From contig CAMNXD010000003.1 of NCBI GenBank assembly GCA_946566955.1, forward strand, positions 62,001-126,000: 64,000 bases of DNA. The letters are read 5' to 3'. Positions 25,201 to 33,343 of this stretch are shown piece by piece. Numbering within the stretch: the stretch's first letter is position 1; the number at the start of each line of letters is the position of its first letter. The position numbers and the translations under genes were made by a program. The notes under the pieces were generated by a model, which worked only from the letters and a program-made list of their open reading frames with translations, ran no database searches and was not told where the DNA came from. The stretch is from an uncultured Clostridia bacterium (lineage in GTDB: Bacteria; Bacillota; Clostridia; Oscillospirales; Acutalibacteraceae).

Positions 25201-27937
25201 AATTAAGGGGAAATCATTTACAAAAGACGGTAAACCGCTTGATAATAAAGTATATCTATTCGAGATTGAGGACAATAACATGCAGGGAGATAGTTCGATA
25301 ATTTCAATAGAAAAAATTGAATTAATTCCATACGACGTAGTATTCGAGGGCTTCGAAGAAACGGCAACTATAAAAGCTTATGTCAATGAGTTGGCAGAAA
25401 ATATTTATGTAGAAGGTAAAGCTTCAGTGAAATACGGAAAGAGCTTAAATGCTGAAATAGAAATCCCAGGGGGGAATTTGTCTTCTTCTAGTATAATAGT
25501 TAGGTCTAAGGACTCAGGATCAAGTGTTAATTACAAAAAAGACGATATTTCAGAAGAAGTATGCAAAATACGTATTCCAAGTATTACATCGGATTTGATT
25601 GTAAAATTTGTGCCTGATATTGAAGTAAATACTATCACTTTTGAAGATGTAGAGGGGTTAAAGTACTTTAATATAGATAGTAACAATAAACCTTTAGATC
25701 CTATAAGAGGTTCTGTGACAGTTAAAAAAGGTGAATCATATGTTTTTGCTGTAAAAGCTGATACAGGCTATGACCTCAAAGCTTGCAAAATGGAAATAAA
25801 GGAGCGTCGAGAAAGAGATGCGTTTATACCTGATTCTAGCAGCACTAACGACATGCTTATTTTTAAGATTGAAAACGTTGAAACCTCGCTTACAATTAAA
25901 GGAACTATTGAAAAATTACGTTGTTGCATTAAACTGACTTCAACTTCTGAACTTTTAGGAGAGAGTAGTCTTGGGAATAATACTACTCAAATAAAATATT
26001 ACCAAAATAATACTGAAATTACTGATGGCAAAATCTTGGTGGAATATGGCAGCGGTACTGAGTTTTCTATATTACTGGAGGATAAATGTAAGAATTCAGA
26101 ATTAAAAGTTAATCTTTATAAATGGAATGAAGAAGAAAAAAAAGAAGGGGAATTTATTGAAGAGCTTCATTCTATTAATGGAATTTATAAACTCCTAGAT
26201 GTTAGGCAAGATGCTACTATAAAAGTAGAAAATCTAAAATGGAATCAGTATGTTTTAAATTTTGTCAAAAACGATTATGCTTGTTTTGTAAGCGCAGATA
26301 ATTCGTCTATAGTAATAGATGGGACTCAAAGCGTTATACATGGAGAAGAATATAAATTTAAAATTGCTGAAAGGTCAGGTTATGTTTTAGGAGACTCAAC
26401 AATTGTTAATGCTGTTTCTTCAAGCGGTGAAGCTCAGGAGCTCTTAACTGACTCTTATGGTAATTACATCTTAACTAATGTTCAAGAAAGTTATACGATT
26501 AGTATTGAAAACGTAGATAATATAGTTTATACTTTAAACTTTACCCCTGTAAATGGAGTAACTTATTTAAATGATCAGGGAACTGCTATTACTGGAAAAG
26601 TTCGTGTAAATTATGGAGATAACTTTGAATTTAGCATGGAAGTAGACGACGCATATTCTGATTCTCTTGCTGGAGCTTACGTGCTTCTTAACGACGGAAA
26701 AAATACTAATGTTCAAGTTCAAAAGTTAGCTTCTGGCAGATACCTTTTGCAAAACATAACAGAAGATTTAAAAGTTAAAGCGGCAAACGTAGTAAAAAAT
26801 AAATATGTTATAACTTTAACGAAAGATGAAGGAATAGACTATTATACGGTTTCTAATAATATCTGTACTGGAGAGAATGAAGTAGGACATGGAGAAACCT
26901 TTTATTTCCGCGTGAAGCTACATTCGCTGTACTTAGATTCTAAAATTAGAGTAATGCTTGGTAATCAAGAACTTTCTGCAAACGAAGAGAAAGTTTACAA
27001 AGTGGAAAATGTAAAGGAGAGTAAAGTGGTAACAGTTGTTGGAATAGAAAAAAACGACGTTGCAACTATAATAGAAAATATTGAGAGGTTACCTAGCACT
27101 GCCAAAGATGCTAATGATATTGAGCAAGTAATAGAAGTTACCCGGCAGTACAATGCTCTTGATGACTATAAAAAGTCTACCGTTACAAATTATAGCGTTT
27201 TAAAAAACCTCCAAGAAAGTTTAGCTGAGTTTCACCATGTATATAACGGAGTGGAAGTTGAGGGACTAGATTGGTACATTAAAATTGTGGCAAATCCAAT
27301 TTTATCTGATATGGATGCTTGCTCTCGAATATATGATAAATTAAAGTCTGAATATATATTGGATTTATATGACGTTTATCTTTGGGACGTAATAAATAAT
27401 CGCAGGTATACTCTGCCAGAAGGGAAAACAGTAGTTGTTCATTTACCTACACCGGATATGTCGTATTTCGAAAATCTTACAGGTATACATGAAAATACTC
27501 AAGGAAATTTAGATTATTTGAATTTAAATATAAGCGGTGGAACAAGTTCTTTAGAAGTTTCTTCATTTAGTCCTTTAGGAATAGTTGCGAATCGTTCGAT
27601 TCAGCCCGGAAGATCTTCTCTAATAGATGCGGCAGATGCTAACCTTTCTACTCTCACAGACTATGCTTTAACAGCTCTTAGCGGAAGTTCAAGGGGAAAC
27701 TCGGATAATTCAAATAGCTTGAGGAAGTCCCAGGATGAAAATGAAGGCTTAGCTGTAGATGAAGAGATGAAATCACCTGCAGAAACTGAAAGTAATAAAA
27801 ATGTGGATAATAGTGTTACTCCTCTTGGTAGTGCACTGAAGTTAGTTTTAATTATAATGATTATAGGAATAATTTTAGCTATAGCTTTTACTTTTGTTAA
27901 TAAACGCAAAAATAGCAATGACAAAAACCGCGATTAA
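22241..27937 (+). CDS. Giant repeat-rich surface protein (candidate adhesin)
   Basis: About 1,898 residues. A long signal-type N-terminus (basic GGFKRVSRLF, then hydrophobic AFLLAFLMIFLGTFFAFEVFG) is followed by roughly a dozen beta-rich repeats of about 100 residues. Repeat boundaries are marked by I..I....Y.ITF-like strings (such as INEYKITF, IMYKISF, IKYGLTF, NQYVLNF, IVYTLNF, KNKYVITL), a mid-repeat V..G..F.F or KYGKS turn, and a GY after it. A helical FIVAR-like stretch and a unique domain follow. A Ser/Asn/Glu-rich stalk precedes one C-terminal membrane helix (LVLIIMIIGIILAIAF) with a basic tail. No LPXTG is present; the nearest string is VTPLGS. Starts at 22229 and 22241 are both possible; GGTGG favours 22241. 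Probably displayed on the surface and binding host material. Repeats resemble listerial/bacterial surface repeats only in general character. Confidence 0.8.
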   Translation: MINLFKGGFKRVSRLFNLYKPGAFLLAFLMIFLGTFFAFEVFGKTTHSLSFSFNLFENIEADEIAQIKISTESGKEQIVRGGRVTVNSGEKIKFQIILKEGYEAFTDEDGNQLLYASNIKENSLSEEVSKINNQSYFQWSTDQITQNRSIEIRGVQTKKLRSAVPTVITSEGETLKFEDFQSDYQPTFDYNNKYRFKIKLETNEALYDLNQVTADIIRNEKLYSVSCESKKLDENYYEIIIYDDQTKGGGIRNPINKIEMVVSKTYKKDKVPIIFAEGDVSAAEATQSTITIKAVDDSDVDMNLTSDMIDIYLWSGSASATPPDSPIYENGNTLEGVTNFISKSSNDLNFFEVSVTPSDKTSIYVKAKANYSNSNFNFYKGAENLTAAKKDVFSRYDIDITENTELKIKGIKLNEAKVTFTVAAGEKDPSIESDIIDTIENDAVEIYVYEGISIAPDSPLDTGNNLKEGCLRINYDETDSNFSYTSYVTNNLTFYIIAKSKYSQSDYKVSYGENLNKVTLESQTSEEGFNKYAINLDSDYSFSIEDIKINEYKITFSSENNPGALLINDYVRFTNETDQGFSTESSGVITFKHGEKPTIKLKAKEHYNLSEATVEFNPFDNNYSFKKGEETGEEGRKIVSEGSINFGEDGITENIEIKVSNITFIMYKISFLDNANVPIGENQANIFRYPKVSNSASIINGGTEVSSGSDFSFIIEFKEGYEGLNNLVVTTVGGGEFIKDANSKNIFSYSGKIKSDITVQIGGINRIKYGLTFTCPRSLYKENVEISYGGYTTNEKGDFIQSVTRTEEVKWGKNINDFIPYGSDFTFHIKVKDGDYILPDMTSKDFNLDDYITYKNVSATNTEIEKTNDNEFNITFKEIKFIGEEEDNNQIIEIELKKLLLRTHIITFNINEADAENRVLIYSVENTDENTINLLSKDVVFNSNSGRNEYEIKKGSNKYIAVELQEGIKKPTENDLKCQIKDKACTLIKGKSFTKDGKPLDNKVYLFEIEDNNMQGDSSIISIEKIELIPYDVVFEGFEETATIKAYVNELAENIYVEGKASVKYGKSLNAEIEIPGGNLSSSSIIVRSKDSGSSVNYKKDDISEEVCKIRIPSITSDLIVKFVPDIEVNTITFEDVEGLKYFNIDSNNKPLDPIRGSVTVKKGESYVFAVKADTGYDLKACKMEIKERRERDAFIPDSSSTNDMLIFKIENVETSLTIKGTIEKLRCCIKLTSTSELLGESSLGNNTTQIKYYQNNTEITDGKILVEYGSGTEFSILLEDKCKNSELKVNLYKWNEEEKKEGEFIEELHSINGIYKLLDVRQDATIKVENLKWNQYVLNFVKNDYACFVSADNSSIVIDGTQSVIHGEEYKFKIAERSGYVLGDSTIVNAVSSSGEAQELLTDSYGNYILTNVQESYTISIENVDNIVYTLNFTPVNGVTYLNDQGTAITGKVRVNYGDNFEFSMEVDDAYSDSLAGAYVLLNDGKNTNVQVQKLASGRYLLQNITEDLKVKAANVVKNKYVITLTKDEGIDYYTVSNNICTGENEVGHGETFYFRVKLHSLYLDSKIRVMLGNQELSANEEKVYKVENVKESKVVTVVGIEKNDVATIIENIERLPSTAKDANDIEQVIEVTRQYNALDDYKKSTVTNYSVLKNLQESLAEFHHVYNGVEVEGLDWYIKIVANPILSDMDACSRIYDKLKSEYILDLYDVYLWDVINNRRYTLPEGKTVVVHLPTPDMSYFENLTGIHENTQGNLDYLNLNISGGTSSLEVSSFSPLGIVANRSIQPGRSSLIDAADANLSTLTDYALTALSGSSRGNSDNSNSLRKSQDENEGLAVDEEMKSPAETESNKNVDNSVTPLGSALKLVLIIMIIGIILAIAFTFVNKRKNSNDKNRD

Positions 27938-27957
27938 TTTATTTTAATATTAAACTA

Positions 27958-27986
27958 TTGCTAATTTAAAAATAATATGATATAAT
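27958..27986 (+). promoter_or_regulatory. Promoter of the Xre regulator
   Basis: TTGCTA (27958-27963), 17-base spacer, TATAAT (27981-27986) preceded by TGA, 35 bases before the apparent start. Confidence 0.7.
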
Positions 27987-28020
27987 TAATTCGAATTTTT
28001 TATGAAAGGGAGGGATTAAA

Positions 28021-28455
28021 ATTATCTCACGAATACCAGAAATAATAAAAAGACTTAGAGTAGATTGCAATTATACTCAGAAGCAAATTGCGGATATACT
28101 ACAAATAGACCGTTCAACTTACTCTTATTATGAGTCCGGCAGAATAACGCCAGATATAAGGACTATACTAAAATTATCTCAGATATTTAATGTAGATTAT
28201 ACTGAAATACTGGATTCAGAAGAAGAGAATGTCTGCGCAGACGTTATTAAAGGTTTTAGGGATTCCGCATCAAGAGCTGGACTTTCGCCTTCTGAGAATA
28301 ATCTTAGTGAAATGGAAAAAAATATGCTGCTTGGTTTACGAATGTTACCTGAAAATGTCCAAGAAGATATTTTAAAAATGATATCAGAAAAAATTAAAGA
28401 GAGTCGTAGAAAAAATAGGAATCGCGCTGAGAAAACTAAAAATGAGTGGTTATAA
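28021..28455 (+). CDS. Xre-family transcriptional regulator, apparent ATT start
   Basis: A 144-codon frame with an N-terminal helix-turn-helix of the Cro/CI type: IIKRLRVDCNYTQKQIADIL, then IDRSTYSYYESGRITPD and ILKLSQIFNVDYTEIL (about 6-65). A linker and a charged C-terminal tail rich in Arg, Lys and Asn follow. It has a promoter and a GGAGG centred 8 bases before codon 28021, which is ATT. No ATG, GTG or TTG precedes the HTH in frame, so ordinary gene finders would miss it. ATT is a rare but real initiator (as in infC). Alternatively the start codon has decayed. Its stop overlaps the convergent dac gene by 6 bases. Confidence 0.75.
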   Translation: MISRIPEIIKRLRVDCNYTQKQIADILQIDRSTYSYYESGRITPDIRTILKLSQIFNVDYTEILDSEEENVCADVIKGFRDSASRAGLSPSENNLSEMEKNMLLGLRMLPENVQEDILKMISEKIKESRRKNRNRAEKTKNEWL

Positions 28456-29604
28456 GCTAAAGAAGCTTAAGGTGAGTTTTTGAAATATAGGTATAAACTT
28501 TATTTTTGAAACTGCCGTTTGAGCTATTACATCGCACATACACATAAACTCATCGCCTTGACGATATATTATTTCTCCAACCTTTTTTCCTGCAGGAATT
28601 GGAGCCTCTAAACTATCATCGAGTATTATTTCTGAGTGAATTTTTGATGAATTCTTTTTAGAAATTAAGAAGCTTTCGTCTATAAGAGCGCTAATTTCTA
28701 CACTTGGATTTATACCGTTTTTTACTTTTAAGTTTTTAGGAAAATTTTCTGGTAATTTAGGTGAAACTAAAGAAAATTCAGAGAAGCCATAGTCTAAAAG
28801 ATTAATGGTTTCTTTATTTCTTTCTTCGGGATTTTGGCATCCTAAAACCACGGCAATTAATTTTATTCCATTTCTTTCAGCGGAAGCACAAATGCAGCTA
28901 CCCGCTTCCTTGGAGGTACCTGTTTTAACTCCGGTTGCACCTTGATAAATTTTTAAGAGTCTATTAGTGTTTACAAGCTGAGTTTGCTCATTTCTTATAT
29001 GATCAATCCAAGAAGTTAAGTAAGGTGTGGCATTTTCGTACTCCAAAAGCTTTTTTGCCATACATGCAATATCATGTGCAGTACTGACGTTGCCATCTTG
29101 GTCGTCTCCTATACAGTTTTTAAATATAGTATTACTGAGCTTAAGTGTGGTTGCAACGTCATTCATTTTAGCTATGAACTTTCCTTCTTCACCAGAAATA
29201 TGTATTCCTAAAGCATTACAAGCGTCATTGGCCGAAACTAAGGATATTGACTTTATAAGATCTTCTACGGAAATTGTTTCGTCTTTTTTAAGCCAAACTC
29301 CTGGTCCTACCACGGCTTCTGTTTTATCTGTGATTCTGACTTCATCTTTTAGACTTAAATTACCTTCTTCTATTTCGCTAAAGCAAACGATTAAATTCAT
29401 TATTTTCATTAAAGATGCAGTGTACTTTACTTCATCTGAATTTTTTTCATATAGGACTTTTCCGCTACACTGATCTATAAGTATTGCAGAAGGAGCCGAG
29501 ATTTCTAAACTTTTAGATTCATTATCATTAGCGCAACAAATTCTTGACGAGTAAAGAAAAAGAGTAATAAATGCAATGGCAAATGCTTTAATTTTTAATT
29601 TCAT
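28450..29604 (-). CDS. D-alanyl-D-alanine carboxypeptidase (S11 penicillin-binding protein)
   Basis: Trims the terminal D-Ala from peptidoglycan pentapeptides outside the membrane. The 384-residue precursor has a signal peptide (about 1-25) and the three penicillin-binding motifs: S64-L-M-K67 (TASLMKIM), S124-A-N126 (SLVSANDACN) and K227-T-G (TGVKTGTS). The C-terminal beta domain and final hydrophobic/amphipathic segment (IPIFQKLTLSFFSL) fit DacF/PBP5-like anchoring. GAGGTTA precedes the ATG. Its presence shows that peptidoglycan is still made. Confidence 0.93.
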   Translation of the reverse strand: MKLKIKAFAIAFITLFLYSSRICCANDNESKSLEISAPSAILIDQCSGKVLYEKNSDEVKYTASLMKIMNLIVCFSEIEEGNLSLKDEVRITDKTEAVVGPGVWLKKDETISVEDLIKSISLVSANDACNALGIHISGEEGKFIAKMNDVATTLKLSNTIFKNCIGDDQDGNVSTAHDIACMAKKLLEYENATPYLTSWIDHIRNEQTQLVNTNRLLKIYQGATGVKTGTSKEAGSCICASAERNGIKLIAVVLGCQNPEERNKETINLLDYGFSEFSLVSPKLPENFPKNLKVKNGINPSVEISALIDESFLISKKNSSKIHSEIILDDSLEAPIPAGKKVGEIIYRQGDEFMCMCDVIAQTAVSKIKFIPIFQKLTLSFFSL

Positions 29605-29677
29605 AGCTTTAACCTCATTAAAGTTTCGTTTGTAATTTATAGCTAATACTATGAAGTAAGGGGTATCTTTATTCTTT

Positions 29678-30613
29678 TTAAGCCTTAAAAGCGCATCCCA
29701 TAACGTTTTGAATTTTATGTTTGACTATGTTTTTTATTTGCTTTCTTGCTTCTGCAAGGTATCCACGAGGATCGAATTTTTCGGGATTAAATTTAAAATA
29801 CTTGCGAATAGAAGCAGTCATAGCGAGACGCAAATCTGAGTCTACGTTTATTTTGCAAACTGCCATTTGAGCGGCTTTTCTAAGTTCTTCTTCGGGTATT
29901 CCTTTAGCGTTTTCGATTTTCCCTCCGCAATCATTAATTTGATCTACCAGCTCCGGTATGACGCTAGAAGCACCATGTAAAACTATAGGTAGTCCGGGAA
30001 CTTTAGCTTGAATTTCTTTAAGGATATCAAGTCTTAGCCGAGGATTTTGACCATGTTTAAACTTGTATGCTCCATGACTTGTTCCAATAGCAACGGCTAA
30101 AGAATCAACTTTAGTTTGCTTGGCAAATTTTTGAACTTGATTAGGGTCGGTATAAAAAGATTTTTCTTGAGGAATTTTTACGTTATCTTCAACTCCAGAA
30201 AGGCTTCCAAGTTCTCCTTCCACAGTTACACTGTATTTATGAGCATAACTTACTACTTTAGCGGTAAGCTCTATATTTTTTTCGTACTCTAATGAAGAGC
30301 CGTCAATCATTACAGAAGTAAAGCCGCTGTCGATACAATTTTTGCAAATCTCGAATGATTCTCCATGGTCAAGATGAAGAGCAATGGGAATACTGCACTG
30401 CGCTTCAGCAGCTTCCACTAATTTTTTTAAGTAAGTTTCACCGGCGTACTTTCTTGCACCCATAGAGGCTTGAAGTATTAAAGGCGACGAAAGTTCCTCA
30501 GCTGCTTGAACTACTCCTTGAATAATTTCCATGTTATTAACGTTAAATGCTCCTATAGCATAGTTACCTTTGTAAGCCATTTCAAGCATTTTTTTAGTGT
30601 TTACTAAACTCAT
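29678..30613 (-). CDS. fba: Class II fructose-bisphosphate aldolase
   Basis: Zinc-dependent aldolase cleaving fructose 1,6-bisphosphate. D82-H83 in ALHLDHGESFE, the VEGELGSLSG segment, the zinc-binding GTSHGAYK, and LHGASSV and INVDSDLR phosphate-binding motifs are all present. 311 residues from the ATG at 30613, with GAGGTG upstream; the four-residue upstream extension is unlikely. It is transcribed alone from its own promoter. With pgi it is one of two sugar-phosphate enzymes in the window. Confidence 0.94.
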   Translation of the reverse strand: MSLVNTKKMLEMAYKGNYAIGAFNVNNMEIIQGVVQAAEELSSPLILQASMGARKYAGETYLKKLVEAAEAQCSIPIALHLDHGESFEICKNCIDSGFTSVMIDGSSLEYEKNIELTAKVVSYAHKYSVTVEGELGSLSGVEDNVKIPQEKSFYTDPNQVQKFAKQTKVDSLAVAIGTSHGAYKFKHGQNPRLRLDILKEIQAKVPGLPIVLHGASSVIPELVDQINDCGGKIENAKGIPEEELRKAAQMAVCKINVDSDLRLAMTASIRKYFKFNPEKFDPRGYLAEARKQIKNIVKHKIQNVMGCAFKA

Positions 30614-30649
30614 AATGCACCTCATTGTTTATAGCTGTTTTTCAGTCTA

Positions 30650-30679
30650 ATATTATTATAAGTATACGTGAGTTGTCAA
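30650..30679 (-). promoter_or_regulatory. Promoter of fba
   Basis: Minus strand TTGACA (30679-30674), 18-base spacer, TAATAT (30655-30650), 37 bases before the fba start. Confidence 0.7.
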
Positions 30680-30714
30680 AAATATATTTTTAGTAATATA
30701 TTTGATAAAATGTA

Positions 30715-30743
30715 TTGACTCTAATACGCGATCTATATATACT
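30715..30743 (+). promoter_or_regulatory. Promoter of tRNA-Thr
   Basis: TTGACT (30715-30720), 17-base spacer, TATACT (30738-30743), 18 bases before the tRNA. Confidence 0.75.
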
Positions 30744-30761
30744 CTATTTATAATTATATAT

Positions 30762-30837
30762 GCTACTGTGGCTCAGTTGGTAGAGCAGCTGATTCGTAAT
30801 CAGCAGGTCGGCGGTTCGAGTCCGCCCAGTAGCTCCA
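30762..30837 (+). tRNA. tRNA-Thr (anticodon CGT)
   Basis: A 76-base cloverleaf with encoded CCA. Acceptor GCTACTG/CAGTAGC, D arm GCTCAGTTGGTAGAGC, anticodon stem GCTGA/TCAGC with loop TTCGTAA (anticodon CGT, Thr), T arm GGCGGTTCGAGTCCGCC, discriminator T. Confidence 0.96.
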
Positions 30838-30876
30838 AAACTTTTAAAACTTAAATCATCGGTCGGGTTTAATAAT

Positions 30877-30915
30877 CTTTGGGTGACTGCTATTTATATT
30901 AAGCGTCATCCAGAG
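30877..30915 (+). terminator. Stem-loop downstream of tRNA-Thr
   Basis: An 11-base stem with two G-U pairs (30877-30887 with 30905-30915), extended by GCT/AGC past one bulged T, 10-base loop. TTTGTATGG follows, so termination strength is uncertain. Confidence 0.6.
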
Positions 30916-30969
30916 TTTGTATGGATATGTTTAGAGTAAGAAGTAAGACTAGAGTTTTATATTAAATTG

Positions 30970-30989
30970 ATATATATATATATATATAT
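30970..30989. repeat. (TA)n microsatellite
   Basis: About nine to ten perfect TA units in the 280-base spacer between tRNA-Thr and the AAA+ gene, just over 30 bases upstream of that gene's -35 box. Besides this, the tRNA-Thr hairpin and the AAA+ promoter, I see nothing in the spacer. Confidence 0.9.
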
Positions 30990-31022
30990 TGTTATTTTAT
31001 AATTATAAATACTAAAAATATA

Positions 31023-31052
31023 TTGACTTAAATATAAGCTATGTGCTAGAAT
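31023..31052 (+). promoter_or_regulatory. Promoter of the leader-AAA+ gene
   Basis: TTGACT (31023-31028), 18-base spacer, TAGAAT (31047-31052) preceded by TGC. The boxes match those of the related small gene at 33500. Confidence 0.75.
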
Positions 31053-31116
31053 AACCGCATAGTATATAGTTTAAAATAAGAAAGCGAAAAAATAGTTGAA
31101 ATGGGAGGAAGTCAAC

Positions 31117-33312
31117 ATGGTAAACACTTACAGCAATAATCTTAAAGAAGTCATGGCGAAAATTATTTCCGATGACGAAATGCTAAGCAATTTTTCAAAG
31201 CTGAAAGAATTTGAAGATATGTACCTCTTCTGCGTGAGAATAAAGGGCGGATATACTTTTAAAGAATTCGTGGATTTTTTTGATGGCGTTGCAGATTTTG
31301 CCCTTAACTTTCAAGTTGGACCTAATGTCCTGCAAGAATTAGGCGACAATGATTCTAATCTTGTTGCGGGAGGAGTAGGCGGGGTGAAAAAGTGGCTAGC
31401 TGGAAGTTTGGCAGCAACTTCACTTCTCGCTGGGAACACAAGTACTTTTGCAGCAGATGCTGGCGAGGTAAGTAGCCCATCCGGTAGCGTAAGTGTGCAA
31501 ACTATAAAAACAGATGAAAGCTCAGATTCTCTCGAAGCTGCTAAAGAATTAGTAGCGTCTGTGAATAAAGAGGCAAGTGGAGGAAATGATGAAGAGAAAT
31601 CCGAAGAAACTAAGTCGTTTAAAGAAGCCGCTAAAGAAAAACTAAAAAAGTTTGGTAATTTTGTTTGGCAAAATAAAGGCAAAATAGCTTTGGGAGGCGC
31701 CGCTGCTGCAGCAGTTATTGCAGCTTTGGCATTCGGAGGGTATGCTATTTATAGAAAAAGCAATGGCCAAGAGGTAATTCCTGAGAGTGTTAAGAAAAAG
31801 CTCCCAGGATATGATCAAAGGATATGGGGAAAGAGAAAAGAAGCAGACCGCAACAGAGCGGCAGAAATATTAACCAATGGACCTACAGAAGACGATGGAA
31901 ATGGTGGTAAAAAATATAAAGATACGGACATTACATTTCTTAGAGACGCATATACTTTATTTCAAAAGCACTACCCCAGTGATCAATCTGTAATTAGTGC
32001 AGTGCAAACCAAAATATATGAGTATGATAAAGAACACAGTTTTTTGGGAAGAACCCTTAGCGCTATTCCGGTGGTAAGTGGTGTTGCCGCTTTAGGAGGA
32101 ATTGGCATAGGAGGAGTTAAAAGCGTTTGGCATTTAATAGAAAAACCGGTAAATGAGCTTGGTAAAGCTTCAGATAGCTTAGATAAAGTGACGAAGGTAG
32201 GAAGATCGGTTTCAGATATATATGAAATGGTTAAGTATAATAAAGAAGTAGCAGAAAAAAAGCTTAATGAAGCTGAATACGACATTGATGAAAGACGCGA
32301 GCAGCTAAAAAAAGATTTAGCAGAGATAAAAGGTCAGGAAGAAGCTAAAAAAGAAGCTATGGCCGTATTTAATTCCATAAACATGGAAAGACAAAGGCTG
32401 AAGGCACTGGGTCAAAAGGGCAGGACTAACGTCATTGTATTTAATGGTCCTTCGGGAGTAGGTAAATCTATGTGTGCTAAAGCTTTGGCAAAGGCACTAA
32501 GTCCTGGTGAAGCTTACGAGATGTCCGGTCCGGCCGAAATAGATCCCGCAAAAGGAAACCTAAAAGAGCAAGTATTTGGTGATGGTTCATATAGTTCCTG
32601 GGGCGGATTTAATTTCGATAAAGTAAAACGTGGTCTTGCTAATTATATCACCGATAACCCTCAAGGCGTTGGCATTATAAATGAGTACGATAAAATAAAC
32701 AATCCTTCTAAAACTAGCGCTCATCCTGTTGACGAAATTTTGCGTCCTGTTATAGACGACGGAAAAGTTTTAAGTGGAGGAAAATTCGTAGACGCTTCAG
32801 GCTTTACTTTCATTTTAACAACTAATGAAACCGATGGATCCTTAAAAGGCTTAGCAGAAAAACAGGGAGGCATATTAGTAGACCCTACTTTAAAAGACGA
32901 CGACACCGGTTCACGTACTGTTGTAAAGCATGATAAATCCTTTTTAAACCGCTTAAGGATAATATCATTTAAGAATTTGAGCAAAGAAGCTTACAAGGAA
33001 ATTGCTATGCAAGAATTCAAACCCAATATTGATTTCTTTGCTTCTGACCTAGGAGGTAACCTCCATATTGAAGTGAGTGACGACTTTTACGATAAAATTG
33101 CTGAATTTACTGCTGCTAGAAATGAAGGTGCAAGGCCGATTGCTAAGTTGGTTTCTGAATTTAGTTCTGAGATAATTACTAGTATGCTAAATGCAGCAGA
33201 ATCAAAAAATATTAAAAAAGGGTCGCAATTAGATAGTTCACACCTAACATGTACTTTTAATTTTGAAGGAATTAACAGAACCTTTAAAGCAAATGTTAAA
33301 ACTCCGAGCTGA
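31117..33312 (+). CDS. AAA+ ATPase fused to a Nif11-like double-glycine leader
   Basis: 731 residues. Domains: (1) about 1-86, a helical acidic region resembling Nif11-type leader peptides, ending in the cleavage-like ELGDNDSNLVAGG (VAGG at 83-86); (2) about 90-115, a second export-like segment, KKWLAGSLAATSLLAG then TFAADA, like a Sec signal peptide; (3) a Ser/Glu/Lys linker; (4) a membrane helix at about 189-212 (IALGGAAAAAVIAALAFGGY); (5) another Gly/Ala-rich hydrophobic stretch at about 315-333 and a charged coiled coil at about 375-415; (6) a ClpB-D2/torsin-like AAA+ module at about 437-690 with Walker A GPSGVGKS (444-451), Walker B-like IINEYDK (520-526, Asn where Asp is usual before Glu), sensor 1 LTTN, arginine finger FLNRLR, sensor 2 GARP. 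The ATG at 31117 has GGGAGG upstream. No transporter or modifying enzyme lies nearby. Function unknown. Confidence 0.85.
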   Translation: MVNTYSNNLKEVMAKIISDDEMLSNFSKLKEFEDMYLFCVRIKGGYTFKEFVDFFDGVADFALNFQVGPNVLQELGDNDSNLVAGGVGGVKKWLAGSLAATSLLAGNTSTFAADAGEVSSPSGSVSVQTIKTDESSDSLEAAKELVASVNKEASGGNDEEKSEETKSFKEAAKEKLKKFGNFVWQNKGKIALGGAAAAAVIAALAFGGYAIYRKSNGQEVIPESVKKKLPGYDQRIWGKRKEADRNRAAEILTNGPTEDDGNGGKKYKDTDITFLRDAYTLFQKHYPSDQSVISAVQTKIYEYDKEHSFLGRTLSAIPVVSGVAALGGIGIGGVKSVWHLIEKPVNELGKASDSLDKVTKVGRSVSDIYEMVKYNKEVAEKKLNEAEYDIDERREQLKKDLAEIKGQEEAKKEAMAVFNSINMERQRLKALGQKGRTNVIVFNGPSGVGKSMCAKALAKALSPGEAYEMSGPAEIDPAKGNLKEQVFGDGSYSSWGGFNFDKVKRGLANYITDNPQGVGIINEYDKINNPSKTSAHPVDEILRPVIDDGKVLSGGKFVDASGFTFILTTNETDGSLKGLAEKQGGILVDPTLKDDDTGSRTVVKHDKSFLNRLRIISFKNLSKEAYKEIAMQEFKPNIDFFASDLGGNLHIEVSDDFYDKIAEFTAARNEGARPIAKLVSEFSSEIITSMLNAAESKNIKKGSQLDSSHLTCTFNFEGINRTFKANVKTPS

Positions 33313-33343
33313 TGTAAATCAATTTAAGAAAATTAAGTCAAAT

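Noticed and set aside
27830..27937. LPXTG-type sorting signal at the end of the giant protein
   Set aside because: The C-terminus has a hydrophobic helix and basic tail, but the preceding VTPLGS does not match LPXTG, NPQTN or other sorting motifs I know. I treat it as a plain membrane anchor.
30838..31095. T-box riboswitch before the AAA+ gene
   Set aside because: There is a hairpin after tRNA-Thr, but no T-box consensus sequence and no aminoacyl-tRNA synthetase or amino acid gene downstream.
31311..32984. Minus-strand frames opposite the AAA+ gene
   Set aside because: No promoter or ribosome site, and the plus strand encodes clear AAA+ motifs throughout.
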